DNA from: Kiritimatiellia bacterium
GTDB taxonomy: Bacteria > Verrucomicrobiota > Kiritimatiellia > RFP12 > UBA1067
Direction: 5' to 3'
DNA: 49,494 nucleotides
Assembly: GCA_024694365.1 (NCBI GenBank)
Contig: JAILJX010000010.1
Coordinates: 1 to 49,494 of the forward strand
Under the pieces are notes generated by a model that saw nothing but the letters and a program-made list of their open reading frames with translations, was not told where the DNA came from and made no database searches. A program made the translations under genes and the position numbers. Shown here one piece after another: positions 19,734-27,995 of this stretch. Position 1 is the stretch's first letter. The number at the start of each line of letters is the position of its first letter.

Positions 19734-20594
19734 TCATTCCGGGTCTTCGGCGTCGTCGGAATCCGGCGGCTCGTAGTTCTCCTCGAGCCACTTCTCGGCG
19801 TCGCTGGTGTTTGTGTACTCCTCGCCCGTTATGAACTCGTATTCCTCGCGCGCGGCCGCGGCTGCCGCCTCGGTGGCTCCGCCCCCCTCGATGACGTTGA
19901 CGAGCACCGAGATGGCGTCGCATTCGTCCAGATCGCTCAGCTCTCCGGTCATGGACTCGAGCGCATCGGCGTCTTCGACGATCTGCATCGCCGCCTCGAC
20001 TATCTCGGCCCGCGCTTTGGGGCTGGATATCTCGCTCAGGGCGCCGGTCCATCCGTCGATTGCGCTCTGGCGGACGTCTTCATCGGCGTCTGCCATGAAC
20101 GGAAGAAGGTCGTTCATCGCCTTCTTGCCGAACCATCCGAGCGCCTCGACGACATCCGAGCGTATTTCGGCGTTCGGCGAAGCGGCAGCCTCGGGAAGTA
20201 TCTTCTTCAGGTCCGCGAGGCTCTCGGCGTCCATCGCGTTTTCGATTGCGATCATCACCCGCTTCTCATCCTGTGTGAGATCCTCGCGTTCCGCCGTGGT
20301 GATTCGCTTGGCCACCTTGCGCGTCGGGCGGTGCTGGCGTTTCGCCTTGACCCCCTTTTCCGCCTTCGGCTTCGGCTTGGCCTTCGCTTCCGGCTTCGGC
20401 GTCGCTTCCTGCTTCGGCGTCGCTTCCTGCTTCTCCGCGGGGCGAGGCGCCTCCTCCGGTTTGGCGGCGGGGGTCGCCTCTTTCTCCGCAACCGCGGCGG
20501 CCGGCGTTTCGCGGAAAGCGAAGAACCAGACCGCCGCGAAAGACAGCGCGAAAGCGACAGCCGCGGATGCGGCTATGGCTGTCTTGCGGTCCAT
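19734..20594 (-). CDS. Membrane-anchored helical (HEAT-like) repeat protein
   Basis: A 286-residue protein of unknown function. The N-terminal hydrophobic segment (about 5-27) looks like an uncleaved signal anchor, followed by a ~65-residue Ala/Pro/Lys/Glu linker with EATPK repeats that could cross the periplasm or bind cell wall. From about 95 on it is acidic and alpha-helical with HEAT-like repeats (VVEALGWFGKKAMNDLLPFM, VRQSAIDGWTGALSEI), a scaffold fold without catalytic residues. The acidic tail ends EPPDSDDAEDPE. ATG 20594 lies 2 nt after the stop of the Cys-rich gene; GTG 20600, overlapping that stop, is an alternative. The context suggests an assembly or docking role in the envelope operon. 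Confidence 0.75.
   Translation of the reverse strand: MDRKTAIAASAAVAFALSFAAVWFFAFRETPAAAVAEKEATPAAKPEEAPRPAEKQEATPKQEATPKPEAKAKPKPKAEKGVKAKRQHRPTRKVAKRITTAEREDLTQDEKRVMIAIENAMDAESLADLKKILPEAAASPNAEIRSDVVEALGWFGKKAMNDLLPFMADADEDVRQSAIDGWTGALSEISSPKARAEIVEAAMQIVEDADALESMTGELSDLDECDAISVLVNVIEGGGATEAAAAAAREEYEFITGEEYTNTSDAEKWLEENYEPPDSDDAEDPE
20391..20426. repeat. Two 18-nt tandem repeats in the helical-repeat gene
   Basis: Two nearly identical 18-nt units (one base different) encode the EATPKQ/EATPKP linker repeats. A short in-frame coding repeat that could vary in copy number. Confidence 0.8.
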
Positions 20595-20596
20595 GA

Positions 20597-21391
20597 TCAC
20601 TCGATCACGCTCTTTACGTAGGACGGGAAGTTGTAGACTTCCGTGATCTTCTGGACGCTCTTGCTGGTGCTGGCGAGCGCGGCGGAAGCCTTAGGGACGT
20701 ATTTGAGGCGCCACGTTCCGGATGCCGCGGTCCTCTCGTCGGAATCTTCGCATTCGCAAAGCGACCAGCCGGCGGCTGCAGCCGTCTTCTCTTCCGTTCC
20801 GGCTACCTTCTCGCACCACGAGCACTCACCCGACGTCGCCTTGGCTGTGACGATCGCACCGGTCGTGGACCAGCCCGCGACATTTCCGTTCATCGACGGA
20901 ATCCAGGTGTTGGTGCGCATGCAGATGGGCTCCTTGACCGTCGTGTCCTTGACGGTCCCGAAGCCTGCTCCGGTGATGCTGAAGTCGCCGGACTCGTCGG
21001 TGAGCGTCCACGTGCCTTCGACTTTCTTTCCGTTGCGGAAGATGCGGTTGAGAAGCGTCCAGCTGAACTTGACGTTCATCGGCTTCTTGGTGGTCTCATT
21101 CCAGAATATGTAGCCGTAGGGCTCCTCGGCGAGACTCGACGCCGTAGAAGAGATCGAAGGATCGCCGATCGTCACGCAGTCGCATCCCCAGATCACGCCC
21201 TTGATCTTGACCGTCCCCTGCTGGCGATAGAGCGACGAATCGTCTATCGGGCAGTCGCACGCCACGAACGAGACCTTTCCGGACTTGGTCACCGTGGTCT
21301 TGAGGGTGATTTTCATTTCATAGAACTGCGCATCCGCGAGAGCGCTCGCCCCCATTGCGATTGCAGCCAATGCCATCATCAGTTTTTTCAT
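20597..21391 (-). CDS. Secreted Cys-rich protein of unknown family
   Basis: A 264-residue protein with a signal peptide (MKKLMMALAAIAMGASALA, cut near 19-21). The mature part has nine cysteines, mostly as close pairs: two CDC, one CSWC and one CEC, plus one single Cys. This suggests disulfides or bound metal. No known domain is recognised. Its start (YEMKITLKTT after the signal) and C-terminal GTWRLKY resemble the secreted protein at 27321-27995 (FTVKFSGKTT and GTWSAKY), suggesting one family. ATG 21391 has a strong AAGGAG site and overlaps the stop of the upstream glycosyltransferase gene. It may be a client of the CxxC protein encoded in the same operon. Confidence 0.8.
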   Translation of the reverse strand: MKKLMMALAAIAMGASALADAQFYEMKITLKTTVTKSGKVSFVACDCPIDDSSLYRQQGTVKIKGVIWGCDCVTIGDPSISSTASSLAEEPYGYIFWNETTKKPMNVKFSWTLLNRIFRNGKKVEGTWTLTDESGDFSITGAGFGTVKDTTVKEPICMRTNTWIPSMNGNVAGWSTTGAIVTAKATSGECSWCEKVAGTEEKTAAAAGWSLCECEDSDERTAASGTWRLKYVPKASAALASTSKSVQKITEVYNFPSYVKSVIE

Positions 21392-22290
21392 TTCCCTGCT
21401 CCTTGTTGTTTGGTTGTTTTTGTTCTTGAAATCACAGGCTTGCCGGTGTCCGGATCGATGCCGGGGGCCCTGCTGCGCCCCGGCGTGGCGCGGCGGCGGT
21501 ATATCCGCCATGAGGTCCGCTCGCCTTCGATCTCCCCGCCATGGACGGAGCCGAGGTATTCATAGTCGCCTGCGCGGCGCGGATTCCTTACGAAGCGCTC
21601 CTCGGGGCTGCGGTAGCCGCCGTCGTAAAGACGGAAGCATACGTAGTCGGGCTCGTAGGGACACAGTCCGAAGCCCTGCGCCGCGCCTTCGGACTGTCCG
21701 CGCACAGCCCATGCGGCCGCCGAGAAATCGCCGAATACGACAGGCCTGCGGGTCGTGAAGTACTCTTTCATCGTCCGTTTCGCCTCGCTCTGGCGGGAGG
21801 GGCCGGCATAATCGGCCTTTATGATTTTCGCTATCTTCGCAGTGGCCGTCTCGACGTCGGCCCGTGCGCCGCCGGCATAGAGACCCGCCGTCTCGATGAT
21901 CCCCGGGAAGACTGCGAGCCAGCCGATCGCCGCGACGATGGCGATGCGGCAGGCGTTGCGGACGAGGGGATTCGCGGACGCGGACCACAGCCACGAAAGC
22001 GCATAGGCCGACCATACCCAGAAAAGCGGCGCGAAGACGCCGAAATAGCGGGGCAGGCCCCAGGTAGATTCGCCCGAGAACTTGAATCCGTCAACAGCGA
22101 GCTGAATCGCTTCAATCAGCACGGATGCGGCGAAAACGGCAAGAAGCGCCCATTCGATCTTCCTGAAACAGCCCGTGAAGACGCGAACCAGTATCGCCGC
22201 CCACGCAAGGGCGGCATACGGGAGCCAATATGCGCCCGCAAGGGAGAGCGGCAGCGGAGCGGACTGAAAATAGCCGACAAGCGCCTCCAT
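21388..22290 (-). CDS. GT39-like membrane protein, C-terminal half
   Basis: A 300-residue protein with about five membrane helices in the first ~160 residues and a soluble C-terminal part (FTTRRPVVFGDFSAAAW, GDYEYLGSVHGGEIEGERTSWRIYRR). Alone it matches no complete enzyme; with the upstream 241-residue product it would make a ~542-residue protein of normal ArnT/PMT-like GT39 size. ATG 22290 starts 1 nt after the upstream stop, but this frame also runs back through the overlap, and removal of one G from the GGGGG at about 22295-22299 would fuse the two. It could be a split gene, a disabled gene, a phase-variable tract or a sequencing error. Confidence 0.65.
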   Translation of the reverse strand: MEALVGYFQSAPLPLSLAGAYWLPYAALAWAAILVRVFTGCFRKIEWALLAVFAASVLIEAIQLAVDGFKFSGESTWGLPRYFGVFAPLFWVWSAYALSWLWSASANPLVRNACRIAIVAAIGWLAVFPGIIETAGLYAGGARADVETATAKIAKIIKADYAGPSRQSEAKRTMKEYFTTRRPVVFGDFSAAAWAVRGQSEGAAQGFGLCPYEPDYVCFRLYDGGYRSPEERFVRNPRRAGDYEYLGSVHGGEIEGERTSWRIYRRRATPGRSRAPGIDPDTGKPVISRTKTTKQQGAGK

Positions 22291-22291
22291 C

Positions 22292-23017
22292 TCAACCCCC
22301 GAAGACCTTTTCAAGTATCGTGACGTAATGCGGAGCGGGCAGCCACCATCCGGTCCACTCCCACACGACGAAGCACATGGGCTGAAGCGCGAGGGCGCCC
22401 GAGGCCGCCATCATCCACGTGCGGCGCGACCATCCGTCGCAGAACGCGAAAGCGAGGGCGAGAAGTCCGCCAAGAAGGATGGCGTCGCATTTGAAAAGGA
22501 ACATCAGCGCCAGGCCCGCGCACATCTCGAAAAGAACGGCCGTGCGACCTGACCCGTCCCTGCTCCTGACGACGCCATCGGCCATCAAAAGGACGCCGAG
22601 CAGCTTGAACGGCTCGCGCAGACCTTTCAGCGCCCACAGATACGGCTGGGGGCAGATCGCGTAGAGTATCAGCGCGAACCATGCTGTGCGCCGGTCGAAA
22701 ACGCGGCTCGCCAGGCGGAAAACCGGTATCGCGCCAAGCGCCCACGCAAGCGCCGCAATCGCCGAGCACGCAGCGTAGCCATCGCATCCCGAAAGGAAAA
22801 CGCACGTTCCGGAGAGGACCGGGAAGCCTACGCCGAATCGCGGATGGAACGCTTCGGCCCACTCTCCCGCGGCGAACGCCTCCGCCATCGGAGCGTACCG
22901 GCATGCCGTATCCGTCGCAAGAAGAGGATGGAATACGGCAAGAGCCGTCGCCGCAACGCATATCGCTGCGGCAACGGCCCAGAAGAGACGGCTATCGTCA
23001 ATCTTCGTCAACTTCAA
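22292..23017 (-). CDS. GT39-like membrane glycosyltransferase, N-terminal half
   Basis: A 241-residue polytopic protein. After the first helix (LFWAVAAAICVAATALAVF) a periplasmic loop carries Asp in ATDTACRYAPMAEAFAAGEW followed by FHPRFGVGFPVLSG, the layout of the catalytic first loop of GT39/ArnT enzymes that use polyprenyl-linked sugars. The product stops at FGG just after an aromatic-rich loop, where full-length homologues continue. The start is uncertain: the first possible codon is TTG 23017, overlapping the upstream gene by 20 nt, and no in-frame ATG lies near. Together with the next gene it may transfer a sugar to a lipid or secreted protein in the periplasm. Confidence 0.65.
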   Translation of the reverse strand: MKLTKIDDSRLFWAVAAAICVAATALAVFHPLLATDTACRYAPMAEAFAAGEWAEAFHPRFGVGFPVLSGTCVFLSGCDGYAACSAIAALAWALGAIPVFRLASRVFDRRTAWFALILYAICPQPYLWALKGLREPFKLLGVLLMADGVVRSRDGSGRTAVLFEMCAGLALMFLFKCDAILLGGLLALAFAFCDGWSRRTWMMAASGALALQPMCFVVWEWTGWWLPAPHYVTILEKVFGG

Positions 23018-26006
23018 AGCCGATCTCGAAGCCGCGCTTCACGGTCTTGCCGTTCACCCGGTCGCTGTAGTAGCAGGCGCCGTAGACGAACGGAAGATTG
23101 GCGGAGAGGGGAACGACGGTGTCGGGTTCGCCGCAGCCGCAGTCGTGCCAGTCGGGAAGGATGACGGCACGGTAGGTGACACTCTTCGTCGAGTTGGCGA
23201 AAACCGCTTTCGTCTTGCCGCGCACATAACCCTGCTTCTTAACGGTGCTTACCGAGAAGCCGCTGATCCTGGAGGCTGGGCTGAAGGCGGAGACGGTGAC
23301 ATGGATGGGCTGGCCTTCCGCAAGGACGGACTTTACGGCGCCGTAGCGCTCGCTGTCGGAGAAGCGCGACGTGTCGTATGCGACGACGAGGGCGTCGGCG
23401 CCGCAGCAGTCGACGAGAGAAGCCGACGTGTCGAGGTAGCTGCCGTACACGCCGATCGTCCTTGTGAACGTATAACCGCTCTCGAGATGCTTCCACTGGG
23501 AAACGGTGCCGTCAAGCGCTATGATCGCGCGCTTGGAAAGCCCCTTCGAGGCGTTCGGACGGATCTTCGCGTTCACCGAGACGCTGTCCTTGCCGGACTT
23601 CTTGACGACCGAAAGCCCCGCCCATCCGTTGCCGAGATGGCGCATGTACGCGGTGACCGTCATGCTTCTGCCGGTCGGGAGGAAGAATTTGCAGGAAACC
23701 TTGCCGGTCTTCCTGGCGGACGCCGTATTGGCCTTCACGACCACGTATCCGGCGCCTGTCGGGTAGGCCGTCTTGCCTGTCTGCGTCTGCGGGAGGGCGA
23801 TGGTGTAGAGGCCCGTGAAGGCGGAGAAGTCGGATTCCGCCACGCTCGACTCGCCGGAAGCGAGAGCCTTCGAGCCGTAGCTCGAATCGGTGACTTTCGC
23901 CGTCACGATGCCGTCGGCATCGATGGAGAGAACGGCGGTGACGCTGCCCTTGGAGACCGTTGCGGTCGCTACGCCGGCGGCATTCGCCGAGCCCCATGTT
24001 CCGCGCATCGTAACCGTCCCGGAAGACGCATCGCGCGTGTATTTGACCGTTATCTTGTTGTAGCGCGTGGAAGTGACGAGGAGGTTGCCGACCGTCACAA
24101 CCGAGGAGCCCGAAGTCGAATTGACGGGAACGTTCGCCGTGAAGGACGTCCCGAGGTACTCGTTCTCCACGGGATCCGGAGACACTGTGGAGGTTATGGT
24201 GTACGACGCCGTGTTCGCGGAGCCGTACTTCTTCGCTTCGGTGAAGTAGGAGACTTCCACGTACTTGTTCGCCGTGTCGCTGAAGTTCACCTTGACGGTT
24301 CCTGTTCCGGTCGCGAGAACGGTCGGGTTGGACGTGTCCGCCGCGTCATACACGGTGACCGTAGGCTTGATCGCCGTGCCGTCCGTGAGCTTTCCGGTGA
24401 CAGTGAACGTCGAGGAGCCGGCCTTGACGCCCGTGAGCTTCCTGAACTTGGAGGTGTTGTTCACCTGAAGTCCGCCGCTTCCCGTCGACCCCAGCGCGAG
24501 GGTGTGGGTCGTGGACTTGAGATAGTCGTCGGTGTCGCCGTCGGCAATGGCCACGAGCGTCTTGAGGCGGGCCAGGTTTTCCGCCGGATCGTACGTCCTG
24601 TCGCTGGCCTCGTACATGTTCCAGCGGCCGAGAACCTTGTCGTCCTTGACGAGAACGACCATCGGGTTGGCCATGCGCGCTGCGGTGGAGCCGGGTGCGA
24701 GCCACGCGGTGGTGTACTTCGTCGTCATGTCGATCCTGGACTTCGCGGCCGAAGCGGAGATCGATTTGCGGGAAAGGTAGCTCGCGCCGCTCGCAGGCGC
24801 CTTGTAGTTGTAGGAGTAGCCCTCGGCATACGTGAGCAGCCTGGCGGTTCCGTCTCCTGCCGCGGTGGCGGGATTTGTGGACTTGCCCTGGTCGAAGACC
24901 ACGAGCATCACCTTGTTCGCCTTTGCCCACTTGTAGAAAGCAGTGTTCGTGGGGCTGAAGATCGTCTCGTCGGCGCCCTTGCAGTCGGGGCACCAGAGGC
25001 TGCCGCCGAACTCGGCGAGGATGTAGCCGTCCTTCTTCTTGGCCGCTTCATAGTCCATCGTCCACTCGCCATAGTCGAAGTCCTCCCCGACCCACTTGGG
25101 ATTGAGCAGCGACACTCCGGGATCGGCGACGACGTTGATCGCGCTCGTCGACTTGACGGTCTTGCCGTCGCTGTCGTAGAGCTTCAGCGAAATGGCGCCC
25201 TTCGTGGCCTTTTCAGTCGCGGTGAGGCTGTACCTGTAAGTCTTGGTCTTGGCGCCCGACGCCCAGACGAGGGCCGTCTTGGCGTGAGACCCGACCTGCA
25301 CATAGTTGGTGGCGACGGCGGTTGCCGAACGGTAAAGCGGAACGTCGACGTAGGAAGTCTTGTCGACAACAGCCTCGAGACGGGAATAGGGAAGGTTCGT
25401 CACGGAGAAATATCCGCCCTGGTACCCCGTGGGAACGACAGGATCGGGGGTCACCGGATCGGGGGTCACGGGATTGATCTTCCCGTCCCATGAGCCGAAA
25501 TACTTGTCGAGCGTGCCTACGAGCTGCTCGACGATGGTGCCGGTCGTCACAGGCATGTATTTGGTGCGGCCGGAGAAGCATACGCTTACGGTCGAACCGT
25601 CAGCCTTGGGCCAGTAGCAGCGCATGTACGGGAAGGCGCCGCTCTTGTTGTCCCCCTTGATGAAGACCTTTTCGGTCGTCGCTTTGCTTGTCTCGGAGGC
25701 TGCGACTTCTATCAAGACAAGGACGATCGGCTTCTTGGCGACCCACGCCTTGAATTCATCCTGGGTCAGCCCGTTGCTCTTCATGCGCGCGCAATATGCG
25801 CAGGCCTCGGAGCCCCAGAATGCTAGCATCGGGACGTTGTTGGACTCGCAATAGGCCTTGGCCGCGGCAAAATCGCTCGTCCACTTTCCGGGAACGCACC
25901 CGGATGTGTCATGCTCGATGTCGACATCGATCACGGCGGACGCCGTGCAAGCGAAGCCTGCGACGATGGCGCAGCACGCCGCCTTCAGCAGTTTAGCGAA
26001 TCTCAT
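22998..26006 (-). CDS. Large secreted protein with two thioredoxin-like domains
   Basis: A 1002-residue secreted protein with signal peptide (first ~24 residues). Residues ~40-175 form a thioredoxin-like domain with CAYC (69-72) in MLAFWGSEACAYC. A Pro/Thr linker (PVTPDPVTPDPVVP, ~179-192) leads to a beta domain. A second thioredoxin-like segment with CPDC (339-342) follows in ILAEFGGSLWCPDC. The remaining ~600 residues are Ser/Thr/Gly-rich beta repeats of Ig-like or adhesin character, ending with Cys clusters (DCC, DCGCG). I know no named family with this architecture. It could form or shuffle disulfides in the neighbouring Cys-rich protein. ATG 26006 lies 2 nt after the isomerase stop, with AGGAAAAC upstream. 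Confidence 0.82.
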   Translation of the reverse strand: MRFAKLLKAACCAIVAGFACTASAVIDVDIEHDTSGCVPGKWTSDFAAAKAYCESNNVPMLAFWGSEACAYCARMKSNGLTQDEFKAWVAKKPIVLVLIEVAASETSKATTEKVFIKGDNKSGAFPYMRCYWPKADGSTVSVCFSGRTKYMPVTTGTIVEQLVGTLDKYFGSWDGKINPVTPDPVTPDPVVPTGYQGGYFSVTNLPYSRLEAVVDKTSYVDVPLYRSATAVATNYVQVGSHAKTALVWASGAKTKTYRYSLTATEKATKGAISLKLYDSDGKTVKSTSAINVVADPGVSLLNPKWVGEDFDYGEWTMDYEAAKKKDGYILAEFGGSLWCPDCKGADETIFSPTNTAFYKWAKANKVMLVVFDQGKSTNPATAAGDGTARLLTYAEGYSYNYKAPASGASYLSRKSISASAAKSRIDMTTKYTTAWLAPGSTAARMANPMVVLVKDDKVLGRWNMYEASDRTYDPAENLARLKTLVAIADGDTDDYLKSTTHTLALGSTGSGGLQVNNTSKFRKLTGVKAGSSTFTVTGKLTDGTAIKPTVTVYDAADTSNPTVLATGTGTVKVNFSDTANKYVEVSYFTEAKKYGSANTASYTITSTVSPDPVENEYLGTSFTANVPVNSTSGSSVVTVGNLLVTSTRYNKITVKYTRDASSGTVTMRGTWGSANAAGVATATVSKGSVTAVLSIDADGIVTAKVTDSSYGSKALASGESSVAESDFSAFTGLYTIALPQTQTGKTAYPTGAGYVVVKANTASARKTGKVSCKFFLPTGRSMTVTAYMRHLGNGWAGLSVVKKSGKDSVSVNAKIRPNASKGLSKRAIIALDGTVSQWKHLESGYTFTRTIGVYGSYLDTSASLVDCCGADALVVAYDTSRFSDSERYGAVKSVLAEGQPIHVTVSAFSPASRISGFSVSTVKKQGYVRGKTKAVFANSTKSVTYRAVILPDWHDCGCGEPDTVVPLSANLPFVYGACYYSDRVNGKTVKRGFEIGFEVDED
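25441..25470. repeat. Two 15-nt tandem repeats encoding VTPDP
   Basis: GGATCGGGGGTCACC and GGATCGGGGGTCACG follow each other directly. Read on the minus strand they encode the Pro-rich linker after the first thioredoxin-like domain. Confidence 0.8.
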
Positions 26007-26008
26007 AA

Positions 26009-27229
26009 TTACTGTTTTCCTTTCTTTTTACCAAGTTTTTTCAAAAGTGTCACACGGAAATCGCACTTGAAACCGGGAGAGGCCGTATATCGCTCCAGCG
26101 TTTCCCTTTCAAGCTCCACCATCGCGCGGCCGATTTTCTGCCTGCGCACTATCGCGACAATATCTTCATGCTCGAGCGGTTCCGGCTCCTCTTCCTTTTC
26201 GAGCATTATATGGGCGACTTTGACGTAGCGGGGAGGTCCTTTGCCGCCATCCTCTTCTTCTTCCCAGGACCTTTTCAGTATTTTGACTATATGGTAGGAA
26301 TAGGGAGTCTCGATCACTCCGCTCAACGTGTTCGTCGAATCGGCGAAAATGAATTCCTTCAGCGGGTCGAGAAGCTGATTGTCCTCCCTGTCGAACTCGC
26401 CCCACTCGCCATCGTCCATGCTGGAGCCGCAATCGGAAAACTCATACGCAATCTCGGCAAAACCCGCCTTGCCGGCGACTATGTCGGCCAGATACCCCTC
26501 GATTCTCGGCCTGAGGGTGGCATTGTACTCTCTGGCCTTGCGGGCTTCTTCTTCACGCTCCGCCGAGAGGGCTGCGATGTCGTCTTCAGAAACGGTCACC
26601 GACGGGGCGACGACATTTTCCATGTACTTCTTAGTTGTGAGATAGCCTATCTGATTCCTAAAGAAATATGAGTTTTTCTCATTTATTTTTGCAGTTATCT
26701 CTTCTCTGAACTTCTTCGGTATCTTGCGTGCGCCCTTTTTCATCGCAACATCTATCTCTTCCTGGGAAAGCGCTATGCCGTGCGCCCTCGCATCGGCCAC
26801 AAGCAGCCAATTCTTCAGGAAGGTGTTGCCGGCATGTTCGGCGGCTTTCTGCCGCGCAGACGCAAGAATCTGCTCAACTTCTGCCGGAGTGGCCTGCGGC
26901 GGAAGACTCAAAGGCGAAACCTTGAAAAGATCGTCCACATACGCGTCGACAGCCCCCCACAGGAGAATCTCGTCGCCGACTTTCAGGAAGACATCGTCGG
27001 GCGAATGGACGGCCGCGCCCCCCGATGGTTTTTTATCCCTCGATTGCTTCGCGAACTTGTCGCTTAAATCGCCGCCATCGCGCTCGAGAGAAACTCTCTC
27101 GCCGAGGAAAGTCGCGCTTTTCGCATCTGCGAGCGCATTCGTCTGCGCCGGCGCAACGTCATCCGCGGGCAGGACGAAAACCCTAAGCGCCGCGAAAACG
27201 CCGATGATGCTCTTGATGGTGCGGTTCAT
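26009..27229 (-). CDS. SurA/parvulin-like peptidyl-prolyl isomerase, exported
   Basis: A 406-residue protein with an N-terminal export segment (IKSIIGVFAALRVFVLPA). The middle (about 80-230) is a helical SurA N-domain-like part (DEILLWGAVDAYVDDLF, LLVADARAHGIALSQEEIDVAM). A parvulin domain follows at about 245-320, shown by FAEIAYEFSDCGSSMDDGEWGEF and LSGVIETPYSYHIVKILKR. The C-terminus is Lys-rich. Such proteins help outer-membrane and secreted proteins fold in the periplasm. It is the first gene of the operon leading to the 1002-residue CxxC protein, so it probably serves those products. ATG 27229 has no clear Shine-Dalgarno sequence, and hairpins separate it from the upstream secreted-protein gene. 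Confidence 0.85.
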   Translation of the reverse strand: MNRTIKSIIGVFAALRVFVLPADDVAPAQTNALADAKSATFLGERVSLERDGGDLSDKFAKQSRDKKPSGGAAVHSPDDVFLKVGDEILLWGAVDAYVDDLFKVSPLSLPPQATPAEVEQILASARQKAAEHAGNTFLKNWLLVADARAHGIALSQEEIDVAMKKGARKIPKKFREEITAKINEKNSYFFRNQIGYLTTKKYMENVVAPSVTVSEDDIAALSAEREEEARKAREYNATLRPRIEGYLADIVAGKAGFAEIAYEFSDCGSSMDDGEWGEFDREDNQLLDPLKEFIFADSTNTLSGVIETPYSYHIVKILKRSWEEEEDGGKGPPRYVKVAHIMLEKEEEPEPLEHEDIVAIVRRQKIGRAMVELERETLERYTASPGFKCDFRVTLLKKLGKKKGKQ

Positions 27230-27244
27230 TTTTTATTATGGAAA

Positions 27245-27279
27245 GGCGGAGGTAAAGTCCGTAGAACTTCACCTCCGCC
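27245..27279 (-). terminator. Strong hairpin between secreted-protein gene and isomerase operon
   Basis: GGCGGAGGT (27245-27253) pairs with ACCTCCGCC (27271-27279), and AAGT with ACTT inside it, giving about 13 pairs with one mismatch and a 7-nt loop. On the minus strand it is followed by TTTCC only; on the plus strand by CTTTTT. It probably terminates, or partly terminates, transcription of the 27321-27995 gene. Confidence 0.65.
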
Positions 27280-27290
27280 CTTTTTGGATT

Positions 27291-27313
27291 CAGCTGACGA
27301 TTGACATCAGCTG
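27291..27313 (-). terminator. Second hairpin just after the secreted-protein stop codon
   Basis: CAGCTGA (27291-27297) and TCAGCTG (27307-27313) form a perfect 7-bp stem with a 9-nt loop, 7 nt past the stop. It precedes the larger hairpin, making a tandem 3' structure. Confidence 0.5.
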
Positions 27314-27320
27314 TGATCGG

Positions 27321-27995
27321 TTACTTGGACAGCTTCTTGCTGTACTTGGCCGACCAGGTGCCGCCGATGAGGGAGGTCGCACCGTCAGCGTCGAACTCGA
27401 CGCAGTCGTCGAGGAAGGCTTCCTCGTCGAGGCAGGTCTGGAAGTCGCCCGTGAACCAGCCCTTGTAGGACTTGGGCGTGAGAACGAGCTCGCAACCCTC
27501 AATATCGGTATCCTCGCCGCAAGCGCCGCCCTTGATCGTCTTGGCCTTGGTGACGTAGACGTTCATATTGCCGAAAGCGACCTGGTTGACGTTGATGGCG
27601 TACTCGGTCTGGTCCTCGAACTTGACGCCGAGATCGGACTCGAGCTTGTAGTTCTTGCCAGGCTTCTTGGTGTTGTCGTCGAGAACGGTCTCGAGCTTCT
27701 TGCCGAAGTAGGTGAACTTCGTGACTTCGCCATCCTCGAGGATGACGTCGTACTTGTCCTTGCCGACCTTGACGGCGAGCGTCTCGGTGACGTAGTCAGC
27801 GTCGATCTGGAGGGTGCCCTTGCCGCTGAGCTTGACGACAGTCTTGTAGGTCGCGTTCTTCTCCTGCGTGGTCTTGCCGGAGAACTTGACGGTGAACACG
27901 TCAGCGCAATCCACCTCGGGTTCATCGGAGCAGTTGCCCGCGTAGACACCAGCCGTGAGCGCCGCAACGGCGGCAGCAATCATGAGCTTCTTCAT
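27321..27995 (-). CDS. Abundant-looking secreted Lys/Asp-rich protein, unknown family
   Basis: A 224-residue protein with signal peptide (MKKLMIAAAVAALTAGVYA). The mature part is rich in Lys, Asp and Val, predicted beta, with six Cys in three spaced pairs (NCSDEPEVDC, ACGEDTDIEGC, TCLDEEAFLDDC). It ends GGTWSAKYSKKLSK, like the GTWRLKY near the end of the protein at 20597-21391. Codon choice is very uniform (AAG, GAC, GTC, CTC), as in highly expressed genes. It has its own strong promoter with an AT-rich upstream element and a ~300-nt leader, and is closed by tandem hairpins. A structural or surface role is likely; no function can be assigned. ATG 27995 starts the signal peptide. Confidence 0.8.
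   Translation of the reverse strand: MKKLMIAAAVAALTAGVYAGNCSDEPEVDCADVFTVKFSGKTTQEKNATYKTVVKLSGKGTLQIDADYVTETLAVKVGKDKYDVILEDGEVTKFTYFGKKLETVLDDNTKKPGKNYKLESDLGVKFEDQTEYAINVNQVAFGNMNVYVTKAKTIKGGACGEDTDIEGCELVLTPKSYKGWFTGDFQTCLDEEAFLDDCVEFDADGATSLIGGTWSAKYSKKLSK

Noticed and set aside
20391..25470. Short tandem repeats considered as CRISPR or mobile-element ends
   Set aside because: The repeats at 20391-20426 and 25441-25470 are two-copy, in-frame and encode Pro-rich linkers. There are no spacers and no cas or transposase genes.
23145..25493. Long open frame (782 codons) on the plus strand opposite the 1002-residue secreted protein
   Set aside because: It is antisense to a gene with clear signal peptide, CxxC domains and ribosome site. 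Its translation is Arg/Gly/Val-rich low-complexity sequence with no motifs, as expected of a GC-rich shadow frame.
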